DNA from: Agrobacterium arsenijevicii
Lineage (GTDB): Bacteria > Pseudomonadota > Alphaproteobacteria > Rhizobiales > Rhizobiaceae
Direction of reading: 5' to 3'
NCBI GenBank assembly: GCA_000949895.1
Contig: JWIT01000012.1
Span: forward strand, 1 to 64,000
DNA: 64,000 nucleotides
Part shown: positions 52,062 to 61,114 of the stretch, piece by piece
How positions within the stretch are numbered: position 1 is the stretch's first letter
Layout of the letters: every line of letters starts with the position of its first letter
The notes under the pieces: generated by a model
Databases searched by the model: none
What the model saw: the letters and a program-made list of their open reading frames with translations, nothing else
What the model was told of the DNA's origin: nothing
Made by a program: the position numbers and the translations under genes

Positions 52062-53041
52062 GCTGTACCTCCTGCATTCATCCAGCAAGCGCTGGCGCCA
52101 TCACCCACCGCTTCCAGTTCCGGCCGCTCGCGAAGACAGCGCGGTCCTGAGAACCCGCAGCGCGGATTGAAGGCGCATCCGGGCGGGATGGCGTCGAGAC
52201 GCGGCATGGCCCCGTCGATCTGGTTGAGCCGTTCCACTCGCGCGCCGAGCGAAGGAATGGAGGCCATCAGGCCCTGCGTATAGGGGTGCCTCGGCGCATG
52301 GAGAACCTGTTCGACCGGCCCCACCTCTATCAGCCTGCCGGCATAAAGCACGGCAACGCGATCGGCCGCCTCGGCGATGACGCCCATATCATGGGTGACC
52401 AGCATGACAGCCGTCTGCTTTTCCTTGCAGAGCTTGCGCAGCAGCGAGATGATCTGCGCCTGGATCGACACGTCAAGCGCCGTCGTCGGTTCATCGGCGA
52501 TGATCAGTTTCGGCGACGCCGCAAGTGCGAGCGCTATGACGACGCGCTGACGCATGCCGCCGGAGAACTGATGCGGATGGTGATCGACGCGCTCTTCCGG
52601 AGATGGAATACCGACATCACGCAAAAGCTGGACTGCGCGTGCCTTTGCATCCCTTTTCGAAAGCGGCAGATGCTGGCGGATCGTCTCCACAAGCTGCGCG
52701 CCAACCGTGAACAGCGGATTGAGCGAGGTGAGCGGATCCTGAAAGATCGCGCCGATTTCCCGGCCACGGATGCTTTCCATCGCCCTGTCATCGAGTTGAT
52801 CGATACGACGCGGCCCGAGCCATATTTCGCCATCCGCGATGCGGCCCGGTTTTTCGAGCAGGCCCTGTATCGCAAGGCCGGTCATGGATTTTCCGGCACC
52901 GGATTCCCCGACCACACCGAGGATTTCGCCGGGGCGGATGGAAAGGCTGATATCCGAAAGTGCCGTCACCGTTCCCCGGCGGCCAGGGAACTCGACTTTC
53001 AAATTGCGGACATCGATAACCGACTGGTTCATGTCATCCAT
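52058..53041 (-). CDS. Peptide/nickel-type ABC importer ATPase (DppD/OppD-like)
   Basis: First ATPase of the importer, 327 residues. Walker A GESGAGKSM (note Met in place of Thr/Ser at the end of the motif), FQDPLTSLNPLFTV, FSGGMRQRVVIALAL, Walker B KLIIADEPTTALD, and the C-terminal Opp motif RHPYTQGLMASIPSLG with CAFNPRCGFSGPRC. Start ATG 53041 with GGAGGTG upstream overlaps the end of the amidohydrolase gene by 8 bases. The tight coupling in the operon indicates that the amidohydrolases and transporter are made together. Confidence 0.93.
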   Translation of the reverse strand: MDDMNQSVIDVRNLKVEFPGRRGTVTALSDISLSIRPGEILGVVGESGAGKSMTGLAIQGLLEKPGRIADGEIWLGPRRIDQLDDRAMESIRGREIGAIFQDPLTSLNPLFTVGAQLVETIRQHLPLSKRDAKARAVQLLRDVGIPSPEERVDHHPHQFSGGMRQRVVIALALAASPKLIIADEPTTALDVSIQAQIISLLRKLCKEKQTAVMLVTHDMGVIAEAADRVAVLYAGRLIEVGPVEQVLHAPRHPYTQGLMASIPSLGARVERLNQIDGAMPRLDAIPPGCAFNPRCGFSGPRCLRERPELEAVGDGASACWMNAGGTA

Positions 53042-54530
53042 TGGTATTCACCTCCACCGGGTAGCTCGGGGGGAAGATTTCCGAAACGGGCGGATTGGCC
53101 CAGCTTCGCTCGGGATATTTCGTGATCAGCCCATCGAACTGTGCCTGCGCCTGAATGCGGGCGCTCGCCATGTCGATGTTCGCGACCTGTCTTTCCCGCA
53201 TGGAGAGACGGCCATCGACAAACACGGCGCACGTGATTTTGCCCGAACCGCCGGTGACAACAGTCGTGATCGGATCGAGGCTCGGCGCCATGACCGTGTC
53301 ATCCAGATCGAAGACCGCGATATCGGCGCGCGCACCCTTGGAAAGATGCCCGAGATCGGAGCGACCCAGCGCCAGTGCGCCGCCGAGCGTGGCGGCGTCG
53401 AACAGATCGGCTGAGCGGACCTTGTCGGGAGCGCCGTCATTGATGCGGCAGGTTATGAGACCGACAAGCAGGTTCATCAGCATGTCGGCGGGCGCCGTAT
53501 CGGTGCCCATCGCAATGTTTATTCCAAGCTGCCGGCACGCGGAGAAGGACGACAGCGTGCTGCCGCTTCTGGCCGACACCAGCGGACAGTGGACGATCGA
53601 CACGCCATTTTCCGCATAGAGCGCCAGATCTTCCTGCGTCGCATTGGTGGCATGCGGCGCGATAAGGCGGTCGCTTAGCAGGCCTGCCTTGGCGAGCCAC
53701 GCAGGCGCGGTTGAGCCATGCAGCTTGCGAACCGTATCGACCTCCATGGTGCCCTGCGCCATATGCAGGCGGAACTTGCAGCCGAGATCACGGGCGGCGG
53801 CATCGGTTCTTTCGAGGAGGGTGAGCGTCGATGTTTCAACCCTATCAGGTGCGAGCAGGCCGCGGACGAGGTCGCCGTGTCTTCCGGTCTGCCGCTCGAT
53901 GAACGACACGGCTTCCTTCAGCCCCTGAAGGCCGCGTTCCTCATCGAACACGGGCACCATGCGTCCCGGCTCTTCCAGCACCATGCCGCCGGAGCGGAAG
54001 GCGGGGCTGAGATAGACCCGCAGGCCGAGTTCGCCGGCAGCATCGGCCGCAGCCTCGAATTCGGCAACGGTCTCTCCCCATTCACGGTAAAACAGCGAAG
54101 CAATCGGTGCCGCCGTGGTGATGCCGTTTTGGAGAAGCTGACCGAAAGCGAAGCGCTTCTGGAAGGCAAGCTCTTCCTCGGAATACATCTCGTAAGGACC
54201 GGCCTCGACATAAGAGCGCGGCCAGACGCGGCCCTTCGCCCAGCCGGGGTGGTGGTCTATTCCCAAAATGGTCGTATCGAGATCGGAAAGCGCATCGAGG
54301 TCGATCAGGCCGGGGCTGATCAGGGCATTGCCGAAATCGACGCGGCGCGCGACCTCGCCGGGAAAGCCATGGCCGACAAAAAGGATTTCGCCGTTCTCGA
54401 AAACCACTTCGCCGTTTTTCAACAGCCGGTGAGACCCGTCCTTATGACCGACCACCCAGCTTGCGGTGAGCAGCGTGCGACCGGAGGGGCGTTCACCTAG
54501 AGCGAGAGACTGTAGCGGATTGCCCATCAT
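53034..54530 (-). CDS. Amidohydrolase-superfamily protein with altered metal site
   Basis: A 498-residue TRZ/ATZ-type amidohydrolase relative. The expected N-terminal HxH metal motif after PGL is replaced: residues 73-85 read PGLIDLDALSDLD. Later elements persist: FRLHMAQGTMEVDT, LIAPHATNAT, IVHCPLVSARSGS and GTDTAPADML. The C-terminal composite beta-sandwich (GARADIAVFDLDD) is intact. A changed metal centre could mean a different metal requirement or altered chemistry. It overlaps the downstream DppD-like gene and the preceding amidohydrolase gene (ATGA), so it is an integral operon member. Substrate probably a small amide or deaminated heterocycle, by context. Confidence 0.8.
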   Translation of the reverse strand: MMGNPLQSLALGERPSGRTLLTASWVVGHKDGSHRLLKNGEVVFENGEILFVGHGFPGEVARRVDFGNALISPGLIDLDALSDLDTTILGIDHHPGWAKGRVWPRSYVEAGPYEMYSEEELAFQKRFAFGQLLQNGITTAAPIASLFYREWGETVAEFEAAADAAGELGLRVYLSPAFRSGGMVLEEPGRMVPVFDEERGLQGLKEAVSFIERQTGRHGDLVRGLLAPDRVETSTLTLLERTDAAARDLGCKFRLHMAQGTMEVDTVRKLHGSTAPAWLAKAGLLSDRLIAPHATNATQEDLALYAENGVSIVHCPLVSARSGSTLSSFSACRQLGINIAMGTDTAPADMLMNLLVGLITCRINDGAPDKVRSADLFDAATLGGALALGRSDLGHLSKGARADIAVFDLDDTVMAPSLDPITTVVTGGSGKITCAVFVDGRLSMRERQVANIDMASARIQAQAQFDGLITKYPERSWANPPVSEIFPPSYPVEVNTNG

Positions 54531-55729
54531 GGTGCCTCCACCACGGCCTTGCCGCCTCTGGCGGTCACACGTCCGCCCTTTACGACCAGCGGCCGCGGCG
54601 CGACATCGACAACGGCATGCGCCAATGTTTCGCCGGTCAGCAGCGTGAAGTCTGCGGCACAGCCAACCTCAAGACCGTAATCCTTGAGGCCCATGACATC
54701 GGCGCCGCCCTGCGAGACGACATGCAGGACATGGGCAAGCTCGATATCCGAGCGCAAACCGTTCTTCATGCCGATGATCTTGGCGCGGTCGAGCATATCC
54801 GGCTGGCCCCAGGGTCCCCAGGTATCGCGAATGCCATCACAACCGCCGCCAACGCGAACGCCGGCTTCCTTCAGGCGCATGATCGACGGCACGTTTGCCG
54901 AGGGCGCGCCCGTCGTCAGGATCGCCACATCGAGCCGGGCGATCTCATCGATCAGCTTGCCGACCCTGATGTAATCATTCATACCTAGCGCAAAGGCGTG
55001 GCTGATTGCGACCTTGCCTTCCATGCCATTGGCACGAATACGCTCGAAGATCAGCTCCATCGTGAAGGCGCCGAGATCGGCAGCCTCATGCAGATGAATG
55101 TCGATCGGCACGCCGTGTTTGACCGCGAGTTCAAAGAGGATATCGAGCTGGCCTTTCGGATCGCGATCGATGCCGCAGGGATCGATGCCGCCAAGGACTT
55201 CGCAGCCCTGCTTCAAGGCCTCATCCAGAAGCTCCACCGTGCCGGGCATAACCATGACGCCGGACTGTGGGAAGGCAACGACCTCGATATCGATGATGCC
55301 TTCAAGCTTTTCGCGTGTTTCCCATATGCCTTCGACAAGCTTCAGGCCGTGGGACGGATCGATATCCACATGGCTGCGGATATGCGTGCCGCCATTCGCC
55401 GCAAGACCGATGGCATGGCGCATGGACTGGCGGTGGGGATCGATACCGATCTGGCTGCGGTTCTCGCGCTCGAAATCGATCCGTCCGCGCAGGATGGCGG
55501 CACGGTTGTTCTCATGCCAGGGCATGCCCCATGTCGTCTTGTCGAGATGGGTGTGGGCGTCGATCAGGCCCGGCGCGACGATTGCGTCGTTACCATCCTC
55601 GACCGGCATGCCGGGTTCGGCTTCGAACTTTCCAAAACCGGCAATCTTTCCCTGCCTTATCATGATGTCGCAGGTATCGCCCGCCATGGGCCTGACGTTG
55701 CGGAGCAGAAGATCGTACATGGAACTCAC
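54527..55729 (-). CDS. Cytosine deaminase-like amidohydrolase
   Basis: A 400-residue metal-dependent deaminase/amidohydrolase close to the CodA branch. Metal and catalytic elements are complete: PGLIDAHTHLDKT (H59, H61), IRSHVDIDPSH, IDIHLHEAADLGAF, VAISHAFALG and GCDGIRDTWGPWGQPDML. This set is characteristic of cytosine/isoguanine deaminases and related creatinine- or triazine-acting enzymes. It overlaps dppC-like gene upstream and the second amidohydrolase downstream by 4 bases each. Substrate could be a pyrimidine, a pyrimidine-like ring, or another cyclic amidine. Confidence 0.88.
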   Translation of the reverse strand: MSSMYDLLLRNVRPMAGDTCDIMIRQGKIAGFGKFEAEPGMPVEDGNDAIVAPGLIDAHTHLDKTTWGMPWHENNRAAILRGRIDFERENRSQIGIDPHRQSMRHAIGLAANGGTHIRSHVDIDPSHGLKLVEGIWETREKLEGIIDIEVVAFPQSGVMVMPGTVELLDEALKQGCEVLGGIDPCGIDRDPKGQLDILFELAVKHGVPIDIHLHEAADLGAFTMELIFERIRANGMEGKVAISHAFALGMNDYIRVGKLIDEIARLDVAILTTGAPSANVPSIMRLKEAGVRVGGGCDGIRDTWGPWGQPDMLDRAKIIGMKNGLRSDIELAHVLHVVSQGGADVMGLKDYGLEVGCAADFTLLTGETLAHAVVDVAPRPLVVKGGRVTARGGKAVVEAP

Positions 55730-56676
55730 CTCAGTTTCGGATTGAGCGCATCGCGCAGCCAGTCACCCAGAAGGTTGACGGTGACGACGAGCAGGCAGAG
55801 CTGGAAAACGGGAAACAACACGATCCACCAGGAACCGGAAAACAGGAACTGGTTGCCGATGCGGATCAGCGTTCCGAGCGACGGCTGGCTGGGTGGCATG
55901 CCGATGCCGAGGAACGACAACGTCGCTTCGGTCAGGATCGCCATGCCGAAGTTGAGCGTGGCGGCAACCATGATCGGCGTCAGCGTATTGGGCAGAATAT
56001 GGTTTGCCATGATGCGGCGTGCGGGAACGCCGATCAGCTTCGCCGCCTGCACATAGTCCTTGCCGGTTTCGACAATCGCCTGAGCACGCACGGTGCGCGC
56101 ATATTGCACCCAGGCGGAAAGCGCGATGGCGAGAATGAGCACGGCGGATGCGCCGACCTCGCGAAGACTGTCCGGCAACATTTGCCGCACGACCGTGGAA
56201 ACAAGGATCGCCACCAGAATTGTCGGAATGGAAAGCGTGATATCGCCGATGCGCATCAGGAGATTATCGGCAAAACCGCCGAAGTAACCGGCAACCAGCC
56301 CGGCCGTCATGCCGATGACCAGAGAAAGTGCCACGGAAGCGATGCCGATGACGATGGATATGCGCGTGCCATAAAGGATGGCGGACAGCATGTCGCGCCC
56401 CTGCGTATCCGTGCCGAGCAGATAGGGCCATTCCCCACCCTGCTGCCACACCGGCGGCAGTTCGGCTTTCCACATGTCGAGCGATGCGCCGTCATAAGGG
56501 TTTTGCGGTGCAATCAGCGGCGCGAAAATGGCGGCAAGGATGAGGATTGCGAGGATCAGCGCGCTGATCTTGGCCGATCTGCTGTGGCTGAACGACCAGT
56601 AGAGATCGCTGTTGCGTATGCGCTTGATGAGCGACGGGCGGGCAGGTTTTGCCGTTTGCGGAAGGTCTGTGGCCAT
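55726..56676 (-). CDS. Peptide/nickel-type ABC importer permease (DppC/OppC-like)
   Basis: Inner-membrane permease of 316 residues with six hydrophobic segments. The N-terminal OppC-type cytoplasmic segment and first helix (KISALILAILILAAIFAPLI) are followed by a periplasmic stretch with YLLGTDTQGRDMLSAILYGTR, and the EAA coupling loop VETGKDYVQAAKLIGVPARR-IMANHILPN. ATG 56676 has AAGGGAG upstream. It lies 18 bases after the DppB-like gene and overlaps the deaminase gene downstream. Confidence 0.93.
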   Translation of the reverse strand: MATDLPQTAKPARPSLIKRIRNSDLYWSFSHSRSAKISALILAILILAAIFAPLIAPQNPYDGASLDMWKAELPPVWQQGGEWPYLLGTDTQGRDMLSAILYGTRISIVIGIASVALSLVIGMTAGLVAGYFGGFADNLLMRIGDITLSIPTILVAILVSTVVRQMLPDSLREVGASAVLILAIALSAWVQYARTVRAQAIVETGKDYVQAAKLIGVPARRIMANHILPNTLTPIMVAATLNFGMAILTEATLSFLGIGMPPSQPSLGTLIRIGNQFLFSGSWWIVLFPVFQLCLLVVTVNLLGDWLRDALNPKLR

Positions 56677-56694
56677 GAAACCGGCTCCCTTCGG

Positions 56695-57663
56695 TTAGCG
56701 CGCAGTGCGCAGACGCGGATCGATCACCGCATAGGCAATGTCGACGAACGTGTTGAGGACAACGAAGATGAAGGAAATGATGCAGAGATAGGCCGCCATG
56801 ACGGGGATATCGAGAAACGTCACCGCCTGTATGAACAGCATGCCCATGCCCGGCCACTGAAACACCGTCTCGGTGATGAGCGCAAAAGCGATGAGCGAAC
56901 CGACATTCATCGTCGTCAGCGTCACAACAGGCATAAGACAGTTGCGCAGCGCATGGCGGAAATATATGCGCCAGCGGGGAATGCCGCGTGCACGGGCGAA
57001 CTTCACGAAATCGGACCGCAGCACCTCCAGCATCTCGGCGCGGACCAGACGCATGACGAGCGTGATCTGGTAAAGCGAGAGCGCGATGGCAGGCAGAATG
57101 AGTGCGGCACGCCCCGATGAGGTGAGCAAGCCGGTGGACCACCAGCCGAGCTGCACGACATCACCGCGACCAAAGGCTGGCGCCCAGCCGAGGCTGACCG
57201 AAAAGACAAGAATAAGCAGAATGCCGACAACGAAGCTTGGCAGCGAGACGCCGACAATCGACAGGAATTGCAGGCCCTCCGTATACCACTTTCCACGCCT
57301 GATCGCCGTCAGCACCCCGAACGGCAGGCCGACGACAAGCGAGATGATGGTCGCCACCAGAACCAGCTCCAGTGTGGCCGGAAACCGCTCCGCGATCAGC
57401 GGCAACACCTGCTGGCCGTTGCGATAGGAAACGCCGAAATTGCCCTGGGCGGCATCTTTGACAAATCGCAGATATTGCGTCGGCAGACTGTCGTTGAGGC
57501 CAAGACGCTCACGCAGTGCGGCGCGATCTGCCTGCGAGGTCTGCTCCCCCACCATCAGCTCGACGGGATCTCCGGCAAGCCTGAAAATGAGAAATGCAAT
57601 AAGCGCGACGGAAAGCATGACCAGAATGGCATTTCCCATACGCTTGATGATGAAAACCAGCAT
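56695..57663 (-). CDS. Peptide/nickel-type ABC importer permease (DppB/OppB-like)
   Basis: First permease of the importer, 322 residues, six hydrophobic segments beginning MLVFIIKRMGNAILVMLSVA. DppB hallmarks: FRLAGDPVELMVGEQTSQAD, LPTQYLRFVKDAAQGNFGVS, and the coupling loop LRSDFVKFARARGIPRWRIY with FRHALRNCLMPVV. It is the first gene of the six-gene leftward operon (permease, permease, deaminase, amidohydrolase, ATPase, ATPase). Ribosome-binding site GAGAGG. The palindrome at 57756-57767 lies about 95 bases upstream and is a likely GntR operator. Confidence 0.93.
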   Translation of the reverse strand: MLVFIIKRMGNAILVMLSVALIAFLIFRLAGDPVELMVGEQTSQADRAALRERLGLNDSLPTQYLRFVKDAAQGNFGVSYRNGQQVLPLIAERFPATLELVLVATIISLVVGLPFGVLTAIRRGKWYTEGLQFLSIVGVSLPSFVVGILLILVFSVSLGWAPAFGRGDVVQLGWWSTGLLTSSGRAALILPAIALSLYQITLVMRLVRAEMLEVLRSDFVKFARARGIPRWRIYFRHALRNCLMPVVTLTTMNVGSLIAFALITETVFQWPGMGMLFIQAVTFLDIPVMAAYLCIISFIFVVLNTFVDIAYAVIDPRLRTAR

Positions 57664-57755
57664 TGTAACCTCTCGGATGCAAACCCGTGGCCGTCAGGCA
57701 GACAGGTTCGCCCATTCTTTGCAAGAGACGGGACACGGCCCCCAGCGCCCATAAC

Positions 57756-57767
57756 ATTGTCGACAAT
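57756..57767. promoter_or_regulatory. GntR operator candidate, site B
   Basis: A perfect 12-base palindrome ATTGTCGACAAT in the gap between the binding-protein gene and the permease operon, about 90 bases ahead of the permease start. Same half-sites as sites A and C. Confidence 0.6.
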
Positions 57768-57786
57768 TGCACCGGCAGCGGAACTC

Positions 57787-57821
57787 GAAAAGGCGTTCAG
57801 CGGGATGCCGAACGCCTTTTC
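57787..57821 (-). terminator. Terminator of the binding-protein gene
   Basis: A 12-base perfect stem (GAAAAGGCGTTC / GAACGCCTTTTC) with an 11-base loop, starting 11 bases after the leftward stop at 57833. It separates the abundant binding-protein message from the permease operon, which has its own operator and presumably its own promoter. Confidence 0.8.
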
Positions 57822-57832
57822 AATGGTTCCGA

Positions 57833-59398
57833 TTACTTGCCGACCTGCGTCAGCCAGTGGCGCGGTTTGTTATCAGCGCGGAAATCGACGCTCTTGACCT
57901 TTCCGAGCATGGCCCATGCGATGGGCTGCTGGTGAAGCGGAACAAGCATCGTCTCGTCCTTGGCAATCTTCAATCCGGCTTCTTCGAGGGCCAGACGCTT
58001 GGTGTTGTCCTGCTCGTGTGCGGCCTGATCGACCAGCTTGTCGATCTCGGGGTTCGACCAGCCGCCATAGTTGGAGACGCCCATGGCGCCCTTGCGGGTC
58101 GACAGGATCTGCGACAGGAACGAGAAGGCATCGAGCGTCGGTTCGTTTGCCCAGCTGAGGTTGAAGACGTCGGCCTTGCCACCATTACGCTTGGGAGACT
58201 GCACCGAGCGCGGGGCGATGTCGATCGTCGGCTGGAAACCGCCGCGCTTCAACATGTTGGCGACGCCCGAGCAGATATCTTCTTCGTTGACGCTCTCGTC
58301 ATTCATGCAGGTATAGGTGAAAGCAAGGTTCTTCATGCCCGCATCGGCAAGCAGCTTCTGCGCCTTCGCCGGATCGGCAGGCTGGTAGGTATCAAGCGAC
58401 TTGGCGTAACCCGCAATCTCCGGCGCGATGAGCGAGCCCGACGGTCTTGCAAGATCGCGCATGACTTTCTTGTTGATGAGATCACGATCGATCGAGGCCT
58501 CGAATGCCTGGCGAACGCGAAGGTCGTTGAAGGGATTGGGCTTGCCGTCTTCAAGCTTTTCGCGGCGATTGAAGCCGATGAACAGCGTGCGCAGCTCGGT
58601 GCGCTTCTTCACCGTGATGTTGGGCGAGGATTCCAGACGCGGCAAATCCTGGATCGGCGCGGAATCGATCAGGTCGATTTCGCCGGAGAGCAAAGCGGCA
58701 ACGCGGGTTGCGGCAGAGGCGATTGGCACAAATTCGATGCGGTCGAGATTGTGTTTTTTCTGATCCCACCAGGCATCATTGGCGACAAGAACCGTCTTGC
58801 TATCGGGAACACGGCTCTCGAGCTTGAACGGGCCGGTGCCGTTGGTATGCATCGTCGTATAGCCATCGACCTTGGAAGCGAAGTCGGTCGGCTTTTCGCT
58901 GTTGTTATCCTTCAACCATTTGGCGTTGAAGATGAAGATATTGGTGATGTCGTTGAGGAAAAGCGATGTCGGCGCGGTGACGTTCAGATCGACGGTATAA
59001 TCATCGACCTTCTTAACGCCCGCAAAAACCGGGATGTTGCCACGCAATGGCGAAGTGGCATCGGAAGCGCGCGTGAAGGATGCAACGACGTCATCAGCGG
59101 TGAAATCGGCGCCATCATGGAACTTCACACCTTTGCGCAGGGTGAAACGCCATGTTTTTTCGTCGACAAGTTTCCACTCCGTCGCAAGCGCCGGCTCGAT
59201 CTTGAAGTCCGGCCCGTAACGGACAAGCCCTTCATAGATATGATTGAGAAAGGCGAGGTTGGAGGTGGAAGGCACCGAATATGGGTCGAGCGAATAGAGA
59301 TCGGCGCGGGCACCCCAGCGCAGGGTCTCCGCACTTGCGGGAGCGGCAATAGCAGCGGCCGCCATGGCGGCCAGAACGAAACTTCTAATTCGGGACAT
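57833..59398 (-). CDS. ABC importer periplasmic binding protein (SBP family 5)
   Basis: Extracytoplasmic receptor of 521 residues for the island's importer. Signal peptide SRIRSFVLAAMAAAAIAAPA with cleavage at ASAE. Family 5 features: LRWGARADLYSLDPYSVPST, the NHIYEGLVRYGPDFKIEPAL region, WRFTLRKGVKFHDGADFTAD and TYTCMND... with a cysteine pair, and LINKKVMRDLARP. ATG 59398 was chosen for its GGGGGG site directly upstream and the signal peptide that follows. It is transcribed alone from the divergent promoter region shared with the third amidohydrolase. Confidence 0.92.
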   Translation of the reverse strand: MSRIRSFVLAAMAAAAIAAPASAETLRWGARADLYSLDPYSVPSTSNLAFLNHIYEGLVRYGPDFKIEPALATEWKLVDEKTWRFTLRKGVKFHDGADFTADDVVASFTRASDATSPLRGNIPVFAGVKKVDDYTVDLNVTAPTSLFLNDITNIFIFNAKWLKDNNSEKPTDFASKVDGYTTMHTNGTGPFKLESRVPDSKTVLVANDAWWDQKKHNLDRIEFVPIASAATRVAALLSGEIDLIDSAPIQDLPRLESSPNITVKKRTELRTLFIGFNRREKLEDGKPNPFNDLRVRQAFEASIDRDLINKKVMRDLARPSGSLIAPEIAGYAKSLDTYQPADPAKAQKLLADAGMKNLAFTYTCMNDESVNEEDICSGVANMLKRGGFQPTIDIAPRSVQSPKRNGGKADVFNLSWANEPTLDAFSFLSQILSTRKGAMGVSNYGGWSNPEIDKLVDQAAHEQDNTKRLALEEAGLKIAKDETMLVPLHQQPIAWAMLGKVKSVDFRADNKPRHWLTQVGK

Positions 59399-59479
59399 TT
59401 GATCCCCCCTTTTTATAAATCGTTGGAAGCCGGCAGACCTACCGGCCGGGCAAGGCGGAGTATTGTTTCGCACAGCCGT

Positions 59480-59503
59480 ATTGTCAATAATATTGTTGAC
59501 AAT
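59480..59503. promoter_or_regulatory. GntR operator candidates, site C
   Basis: The divergent gap of the binding-protein and amidohydrolase genes has ATTGTCAAT (59480-59488) and ATTGT-TG-ACAAT (59492-59503), the latter with the same flanks (AATATTGTTGACAATTATCG) as at site A. A TATTGTTTC half-site also lies at 59461, as at site A. Confidence 0.65.
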
Positions 59504-59564
59504 TATCGCATCCAAAATCGAGGCATTCTGGATACCAGCCGCGAACACAATGGGAGAAGGCAAA

Positions 59565-61055
59565 ATGGGGAATTATCTGCTACTGCACGGGACGATGGTC
59601 ACCGTGGATCGCAAAAGACGCATCATCGAGGATTGCGGCCTCGCCATTCAGGGCGACCATATTGTCGACATCGGCACAGCAGCGGAGCTGGCGCCGCGTC
59701 ACACCGACAAGCAGATCATAGATTGTCGGGGCAAACTGATCATTCCCGGCCTCATCGACGCCCACGGCCATGCCGGACACGCGCTGATCCGCAGCATTGC
59801 GGCCGACACCAACGCCATGTGGATGAAGGTCGTGACGCCGACCTATTATCACTACGTCACGCGCGATTACTGGTATGCGGACGGTCTTGTCTCCGGCATC
59901 GAGCGGCTACGTGCCGGTGTCACGACCGGTGCCAGCATCATCACCTCGATGCCGCGCGCCGACGACCCCGTCTTTGCCATCAACCACGCCCGCGCCTATG
60001 ACGAGATCGGGCTTCGCGAAATCATCTGTGTCGGACCTTCCGGCCTGCCCTGGCCGCACCCGGTGACCCGATGGGAAAGCGGCTCTCCGGAGCGCCGCAA
60101 TGTAAGCTTCGAGGAAATGATCGAGGGCAGCGAAGCCACAATCGAGGCTCTGAACGGAACGGCTGATGGACGCATCAGTGTTTTCCTAACACCCTTTACC
60201 ATCGTTCCCTCGGTGGAACCCTCCAACGCTTCAAGCCCCGACCAGGCGGTGAAACTGACGGAAAACGACCGCATGCAGGCGCGTCGCATACGCGAAACGG
60301 CCCGCAAAATGGGCGTCCGGCTACATTCGGATGCTTTCGCGGGACAAATCCGCATGGCGTTTCAGGATAAGGAAAACGCGCTGCTTGGCCCGGATATTCA
60401 CCTCCAGCATTGCTGGGGCATCTCGCATGAGGAGATCGATATTCTCGCGGAAACCGGTACACGCGTGACCCACGCCCCGCCCGGCCGCGCGACGCCGATC
60501 ATGGAGATGATGTCCAAGGGCATTCGCGTCGCCATCACCACCGATGGCGCAGCACCCAGCCGCCACTTCGACATGCTCCAGACAGCCCGTCTGGCGCAAT
60601 TCACCCAGCATCTGCTGCACAATCACGATCGTTACCTTTTGCCGCCGGGCAAGATATTCGAAATGATCACCATCGATGCCGCCCACGCCATTGGCATGGA
60701 GGATGAAATCGGTTCGCTTGAGGTCGGCAAGAAGGCGGATGTCGTCATCATCGACATGCGCAAGCCGCATCTTATGCCGATGTGGATGCCGGTGCACCGT
60801 CTGGTGCATCAGGTGCTGGGAAGCGACGTCGACACCGTTTTTGTGGACGGACGGATGCTGATGGAAAATGGCCGTGTTCTGACGACGGACGTCGATGCAG
60901 CGCTCTCTTTCGGACAGGAAGAAGCGCTGGCACTCGCCGCCCGCGCCGGTCTTCAAGCGCATATGCACGATCCGGGTTGGGGGCGCTTGTTGCGGACCTT
61001 CGAAGAACCGGTCCACCCTCCCCTGCCTCCAGTTCCCACACTCGGCCAACAATAG
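59565..61055 (+). CDS. Amidohydrolase (TRZ/ATZ-chlorohydrolase type)
   Basis: A 496-residue amidohydrolase with a complete metal site: PGLIDAHGHAGH (HxH), GVRLHSDAFAGQ, LQHCWGISHEEID, ATPIMEMMSKGIRVAITTDG with the catalytic Asp in TTDGAAPSRH. C-terminal sandwich GSLEVGKKADVVIIDMRKPH. Members deaminate or dechlorinate heterocycles or hydrolyse cyclic amides. ATG 59565 has GGAGAAGGC upstream; in-frame ATGs further up look non-coding and overlap the operator. It is transcribed divergently from the binding protein and is the third amidohydrolase in the island. A possible terminator was not found directly after it. Confidence 0.88.
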   Translation: MGNYLLLHGTMVTVDRKRRIIEDCGLAIQGDHIVDIGTAAELAPRHTDKQIIDCRGKLIIPGLIDAHGHAGHALIRSIAADTNAMWMKVVTPTYYHYVTRDYWYADGLVSGIERLRAGVTTGASIITSMPRADDPVFAINHARAYDEIGLREIICVGPSGLPWPHPVTRWESGSPERRNVSFEEMIEGSEATIEALNGTADGRISVFLTPFTIVPSVEPSNASSPDQAVKLTENDRMQARRIRETARKMGVRLHSDAFAGQIRMAFQDKENALLGPDIHLQHCWGISHEEIDILAETGTRVTHAPPGRATPIMEMMSKGIRVAITTDGAAPSRHFDMLQTARLAQFTQHLLHNHDRYLLPPGKIFEMITIDAAHAIGMEDEIGSLEVGKKADVVIIDMRKPHLMPMWMPVHRLVHQVLGSDVDTVFVDGRMLMENGRVLTTDVDAALSFGQEEALALAARAGLQAHMHDPGWGRLLRTFEEPVHPPLPPVPTLGQQ

Positions 61056-61114
61056 CGCGACCGTGATCTCAAACACCGATGATGCATCAATCCGCCCGCA
61101 GATACTGCAACGAG

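Noticed and set aside
57767-60001. A 744-codon open frame on the + strand across the binding-protein gene and into the third amidohydrolase
   Set aside because: Opposes a clear SBP family 5 gene and then runs out of frame through the amidohydrolase; no recognisable domain.
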